A stretch of DNA of 64,000 bases, taken from assembly GCF_019039035.1 (NCBI RefSeq), contig NZ_JAHNZT010000023.1:62001-126000 (forward strand), given 5' to 3'. Below, piece after piece: positions 61,400 to 64,000 of this stretch; position 1 is the stretch's first letter, and the number at the start of each line of letters is the position of its first letter. Made by a program: the position numbers and the translations under genes. The notes below the pieces were generated by a model. The model was not told the DNA's origin. It did no database searches and saw only the letters and a list, made by a program, of their open reading frames with translations. The stretch comes from Citreicoccus inhibens (GTDB lineage: Bacteria; Myxococcota; Myxococcia; Myxococcales; Myxococcaceae).

Positions 61400-62170
61400 C
61401 TCTCGCCACCAACGAGAGGAACGTCCACAGGTAGCCCGTCCTCGTCTTCTCCGGGGCCTGCACTTTCAGGGGCGTTTCGTCCGTCTGCACCACCTGCTGC
61501 GTGGCCTCCTTCTTGAGCAGGCAGTCGCAGACAGGCGCGAGCTCCGTGGCCGCACGGTGGAAGAGGTCCGTCATGGTGCTGCGCGCCACCGGGAGTCCCT
61601 CACGCGCGAGTGCCTTCTCCAGTCGGTGCAGGGGCAGGGAGTCGGCGCATTTCGAAGTGACGAGGTGGGCGATGAAGCCGGAGCCGTAGCCCGTCTTCTC
61701 GGCGACACGGGGTGGCCCCAGGGCAGTCACGACACTCTCGCCACACACGCAGACGAGGGTTTCTCGTACGTGCACCTGCTTCTCGAAGCGGCCAGGGATG
61801 TACTCATACAGGACGCTCTGCCGACCCGGCCCCATCGGGTGGAAGTCTGTCCCGTTGCAGCGGGGGCACCGCTGGTGCTCTCGGGGGACTGGGTGGAAGA
61901 CGGTGCGCGACGGCAGATCCTTCTTCACGCCCGCACGCTCGTGACGCTTCAGGAGCGCGGCCTCCGCCTGGGCCTTCTCGTCGCGAGGAGCCTCTTTGCG
62001 CAGCTCCTCCGTGGGCGGAGGCAGCTTCTCCGACTTCTTGCCGAAGACGGTGCGGGTGAGCGTCGCGACCTGCTGCTCGAGCGCCGCTGCGCGGCCCTTC
62101 ACTCCCGCGCTTCTCCGCGCTCGTGTGGCTCGAAGACCCGCGCTTCTTGAAGGTCGTTTCCATCCAAGAG
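61400..62170 (-). pseudogene. IS66-family transposase (tnpC) remnant
   Basis: Within a longer minus-strand frame, family sequence runs from AAALEQQVATLTRTVFGKKS and EKLPPPTEEL through the zinc-finger-like CPRCNGTDFHPMGPGRQ and VRETLVCVCGES to the first catalytic aspartate in VVQTDETPLKVQ and GYLWTFLS. It stops there at about 61410, so the second half with the remaining catalytic residues is missing. N-terminal sequence upstream of about 62160 is unlike IS66. The 72-bp repeat copy 3 (62081-62152) lies at its 5' end. It sits between the IS3 element and the immunity-like genes. Confidence 0.75.
62081..62152. repeat. decayed 72-bp repeat, copy 3
   Basis: The best-preserved copy, GCGCCGCTGCGCGGCCCTTC and onward, overlaps the start region of the IS66 transposase remnant. 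Compare 59281 (about 90 percent identical) and 58880 (more diverged). Confidence 0.65.
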
Positions 62171-62323
62171 GTGCGCGGGCTTCTGTTGGCCCTGCTCCGA
62201 CGCGCTGTGGCCCCCCATTGAGCACGCCTTGGCGTGGAGTCGCTGGCGCCGCCACCATCAAGCCGTCGCCATCGTCTGCCATTTCCGGACTCACGGCGCT
62301 CGCCTCAATCTGCGACTGTAGGA

Positions 62324-62731
62324 CTAAGCATCCGGCCCAACATACAGAGCACGCTCGGCCGGTGGCGCAACCTGTGGCCAGTTCATTCTCTCGAGGAGTA
62401 GCCTTGCCGTTGCCCTTATCTCGCTCCATTCAGGAGCCCCCTCCAATGCTTCATCCGTCCAAAACTGCTTATTTTCGGCGCCACTTATCGCCGCGAGGTG
62501 ACGATCCAACTCCCGAATCGCATCTACCTGCCCTGGACTAAACACGGCTGCAAGGCCAGAGTCCGCAAACCCCTGAAGACACTCATCAAACTCCAACGCA
62601 AGCTCATCAGGAACACAGACAAACCAAGGAAACAAACAGAATTGCACACCGGCATCCTGAGCGAGCGCCTGAACACTCCACTGAAAACGAAGCAAATCGC
62701 TGGCACGGCCAAGCGACTGTCGATCACTCAT
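62324..62731 (-). CDS. putative immunity protein (toxin partner), type unknown
   Basis: A 135-residue acidic cytoplasmic protein in lower-GC DNA. It begins MSDRQSLGRASDLLRFQWSV, with hydrophobic core FCLFPWFVCVPDELALEFDE and a helical C-terminus RATARLLLERMNWPQVAPP. I do not recognise a named family. The ATG overlaps the stop of the gene above by one base (TAATG), the usual arrangement of a polymorphic-toxin tip and its immunity gene. This context, not homology, is the basis for the call. The 150 bases between it and the IS66 remnant hold nothing clear. Confidence 0.5.
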   Translation of the reverse strand: MSDRQSLGRASDLLRFQWSVQALAQDAGVQFCLFPWFVCVPDELALEFDECLQGFADSGLAAVFSPGQVDAIRELDRHLAAISGAENKQFWTDEALEGAPEWSEIRATARLLLERMNWPQVAPPAERALYVGPDA

Positions 62732-62994
62732 TAAGTCTTCTCTCCAACAATCAGAGCTGTGGCCTTCTCACCTGGCGTCGGCTTGTACGTCGTGGGTTCA
62801 ACGACTTCGACAATCCCGCTATTGGTCGACAAGTTCACATAGACCCCACCATGCCTGCCTCCTCCTGGATGCACCCGAATCTGAGCAACTTCGCTATGCC
62901 CCTTAATCTGCACAAACACTGCCTTTCCCGAGCCCTGGTCGACTGGCGTGACCTGCCTGATGTCGAACGAGATTCGCGATTCTTGGCCCAGCAA
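62731..62994 (-). CDS. orphan C-terminal toxin-tip-like fragment
   Basis: About 87 residues from a TTG at 62994 (frame open seven codons further up to a TGA overlapping the preceding gene). The sequence SRISFDIRQVTPVDQGSGKA, then VAQIRVHPGGGRHGGVYVNL and GEKATALIVGEKT looks like a compact alpha/beta tip with an RHGG motif. No signal peptide, ribosome binding site or start is convincing, as expected for the displaced 3' end of a large polymorphic toxin gene. It is immediately followed by the gene starting at 62731. The activity is unknown; a nuclease or RNA-targeting fold would be a guess. Confidence 0.45.
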   Translation of the reverse strand: MLGQESRISFDIRQVTPVDQGSGKAVFVQIKGHSEVAQIRVHPGGGRHGGVYVNLSTNSGIVEVVEPTTYKPTPGEKATALIVGEKT

Positions 62995-63007
62995 TAAGAA
63001 CGCACCC

Positions 63008-63253
63008 TCAGAGCCAGGGCTTCAACATGTCATTGAACTGCTCATCGCTAAGGTGCCCCTCCCCCACTCGCGACCAAGCGCCTGTTTCGATCAACACCCG
63101 CAGAGGAATCGACGGGAACGCGCGCTTAAAATAGAATATAATCCGCAAGCAAGAAAGCTCACCAACAAGCCCGCTCAAGACCTCCGCAACTCCTACCGGA
63201 GTGAGCCTCCCTTGCCCCGCGCGGAGCGCACTCAAGACATCCTCGTCATTCAT
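63008..63253 (-). CDS. putative immunity protein of the upstream toxin remnant
   Basis: An 81-residue protein: MNDEDVLSALRAGQGRLTPV, then LRIIFYFKRAFPSIPLRVLI and GAWSRVGEGHLSDEQFNDML with KPWL at the end. This pattern (FYFK-AFP-IPL-VL-AGAW-R, LSDE-FN-LL-PWL) recurs, as I recall, in small immunity-type proteins next to proteobacterial polymorphic toxins. The ATG overlaps the stop of the toxin remnant by four bases (ATGA). The next frame starts 13 bases after its stop. It appears intact. Confidence 0.6.
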   Translation of the reverse strand: MNDEDVLSALRAGQGRLTPVGVAEVLSGLVGELSCLRIIFYFKRAFPSIPLRVLIETGAWSRVGEGHLSDEQFNDMLKPWL

Positions 63254-63457
63254 TTCAGAAACTCCACAACCACTCGCTTATTGAGTTCATCCAACTCGAC
63301 AAGCCTAAAATCAGCATATCCACTCCTGCCTGCCATACACCCGGCAAACATACAAGTCTTTGCCACAACCTTCCGGAGAGAGCCCCTCCTTCACCACCCC
63401 AATGAGTCTACTATAATCATCAACAGGCTCGCCTTTGCCAAGCCATGTGCCACGCAC
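63250..63457 (-). pseudogene. C-terminal toxin remnant, frameshifted and cut by an IS3 fragment
   Basis: Reading left from the IS3 end: GTWLGKGEPVDDYSRLIGVV, KEGLSPEGCGKDLYVCRVYG, then a frame change and RSGYADFRLVELDELNKRVV with VEFLK before the stop at 63250. Without the shift the first frame ends QEWIC. The two frames join if one CAGG of a tandem CAGGCAGG (near 63325) is removed, which gives VYGRSGYADF. The upstream toxin was lost when the IS3 copy landed at 63458. The stop overlaps the immunity gene start. Confidence 0.55.
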
Positions 63458-63719
63458 TGACCTGCCTGGATTCTTCGGACCACTGATTACGAGAGAGGCT
63501 CCGCCCGGGATGGGTTGGGCACCACTGCTTCGGCACTTGCGTCGAAATTCCAGAGGCGTGAGGTAGCCCAGACTCGAGTGTGGCCGGACCTGGTTGTAAT
63601 GCAGGCGCCACGCCTCGATGACGGCCTTGGCCTCCGCCCTGGAGCGAAACCATTCCATGCTGAGGCACTCGTCGCGAAGACGTCCGTTGAAACTCTCGTC
63701 GGAACCGTTCTACCAGGGT
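63458..63719 (-). mobile_element. IS3 fragment (orfB 3' end), second copy
   Basis: Begins with the same terminal sequence as the element at 59911 (TGACCTGCCTGGATTCTTCG) and carries the orfB C-terminus ([34 protein letters not shown]). It is about 90 percent identical to the first copy and is cut off after the ESFNGRL region, where IS256-like sequence begins at about 63720. A few frameshifts are present. Confidence 0.8.
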
Positions 63720-63720
63720 T

Positions 63721-64000
63721 CCCTGAAGTGGACGATACCGAGTTTGCCGCGCCCTCACACGAAGAGGTGCGTACCGACGTGCGAGCGCTCTTCCTGGGAG
63801 CCATCCGCATGACGCTGGAGGTGTTGCTGGAGGAGAAGATTCGAGGCTTGGTGGGCGCGGGGCGCTGGCAGCAGGTGGCGGGGCGCAAGGAGCGGCGCAA
63901 TGGCAGCTACCTGCGCGGCCTGCTGACGTCCATGGGGCACCTGGAGGGGCCGTGCCCCGGACGCGGGCCAGCGGCTCCGCGGAGGCCGTACTGGGGCGCT
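63721..64000 (+). pseudogene. IS256-family (mutator) transposase, 5' part, runs off the window
   Basis: Plus-strand frame: EEVRTDVRALFLGAIRMTLE, VLLEEKIRGLVGAGRWQQVA, then RKERRNGSYLRGLLTSMGHL. The R-x-R-R-N-G-x-Y-x-R motif before a G-x-L segment is the IS256 signature. At about 63950 the family sequence shifts to another frame (VPRTRASGSAEAVLGR), so at least one frameshift is present. No start codon is clear, and the upstream boundary abuts the IS3 fragment, so it may have inserted into it. Confidence 0.7.

Noticed and set aside
1-64000. CRISPR arrays, rRNA and tRNA genes
   Set aside because: No regularly spaced direct repeats and no conserved rRNA segments or tRNA T-loop (GGTTCRA) cloverleafs were noticed while reading intergenic regions. 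A covariance-model scan would be needed to exclude a lone tRNA.

Overview
The window is high-GC DNA (roughly 70 percent) with dense, short-spaced genes. The gene content points to a myxobacterium (Myxococcota, Myxococcaceae-like): RCC1-repeat and other surface lipoproteins, a TPR-CHAT protein, a DUF6600 protein, a DUF5916 outer-membrane protein, and many proteins with an N-terminal lipobox. I saw no rRNA, tRNA or CRISPR array. Organism assignment is inference from this content.

Layout. 1-7.5 kb: an alpha-oxoamine synthase and a quinone oxidoreductase (coupled), a coiled-coil lipoprotein, dusA, a cysteine synthase, an AmpG-like permease and an ATP-grasp enzyme. 7.7-9.2 kb: an RCC1 lipoprotein. 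9.2-19.5 kb: a tight five-gene minus-strand operon, WGR-DUF4132 > MoxR AAA+ > DUF5682 > vWA > SWIM zinc finger. It has the same set and order as the uncharacterised E. coli yehI/L/M/P/Q genes. 19.5-24.6 kb: a small membrane protein, a TetR-EmrB-EmrA drug efflux operon and an NAD(P)-binding reductase. 24.8-28.2 kb: a PoxB-type pyruvate oxidase, a small hydrolase and a 2-hydroxyacid dehydrogenase. 28.3-31.5 kb: a very large secreted Ntn-hydrolase. 31.7-36.8 kb: housekeeping and accessory genes (two GNATs, menB, a monooxygenase plus Fe-alcohol dehydrogenase pair, nth, a lipoprotein). 36.8-38.6 kb: a coupled pair of alpha/beta hydrolases resembling exosortase-associated hydrolases. 39-48.3 kb: envelope proteins (DUF5916, a patatin with a C-terminal barrel-like region, a propeller lipoprotein, DUF6600) and a ferritin-like protein.

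48.5-55 kb is the most unusual intact stretch. A membrane TPR-CHAT protease-like protein faces a cluster of three paralogous JmjC/cupin hydroxylase-like genes, one of which has lost its metal ligands. Within the cluster, on the other strand, lies an unannotated 47-residue proline-rich ORF with a good ribosome binding site. A secreted Cys-repeat protein diverges from the cluster. 55.2-58.8 kb is a metal (probably copper) operon: a heavy-metal-binding peptide, a TolC-like lipoprotein and a multicopper oxidase whose Tat signal is preceded by about 150 extra residues.

58.8-64 kb changes character. GC and codon bias fall, and the stretch is a graveyard of insertion sequences (a nearly complete but broken IS3, an IS66 remnant, a second IS3 fragment, the start of an IS256). 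These are interleaved with what look like displaced polymorphic-toxin tips and their immunity genes, joined by stop/start overlaps.

Gene starts were moved inward from the longest open frame wherever a lipobox, family alignment, stop/start overlap or Shine-Dalgarno site supported it. The GC-rich DNA has long antisense shadow frames, and these were ignored.
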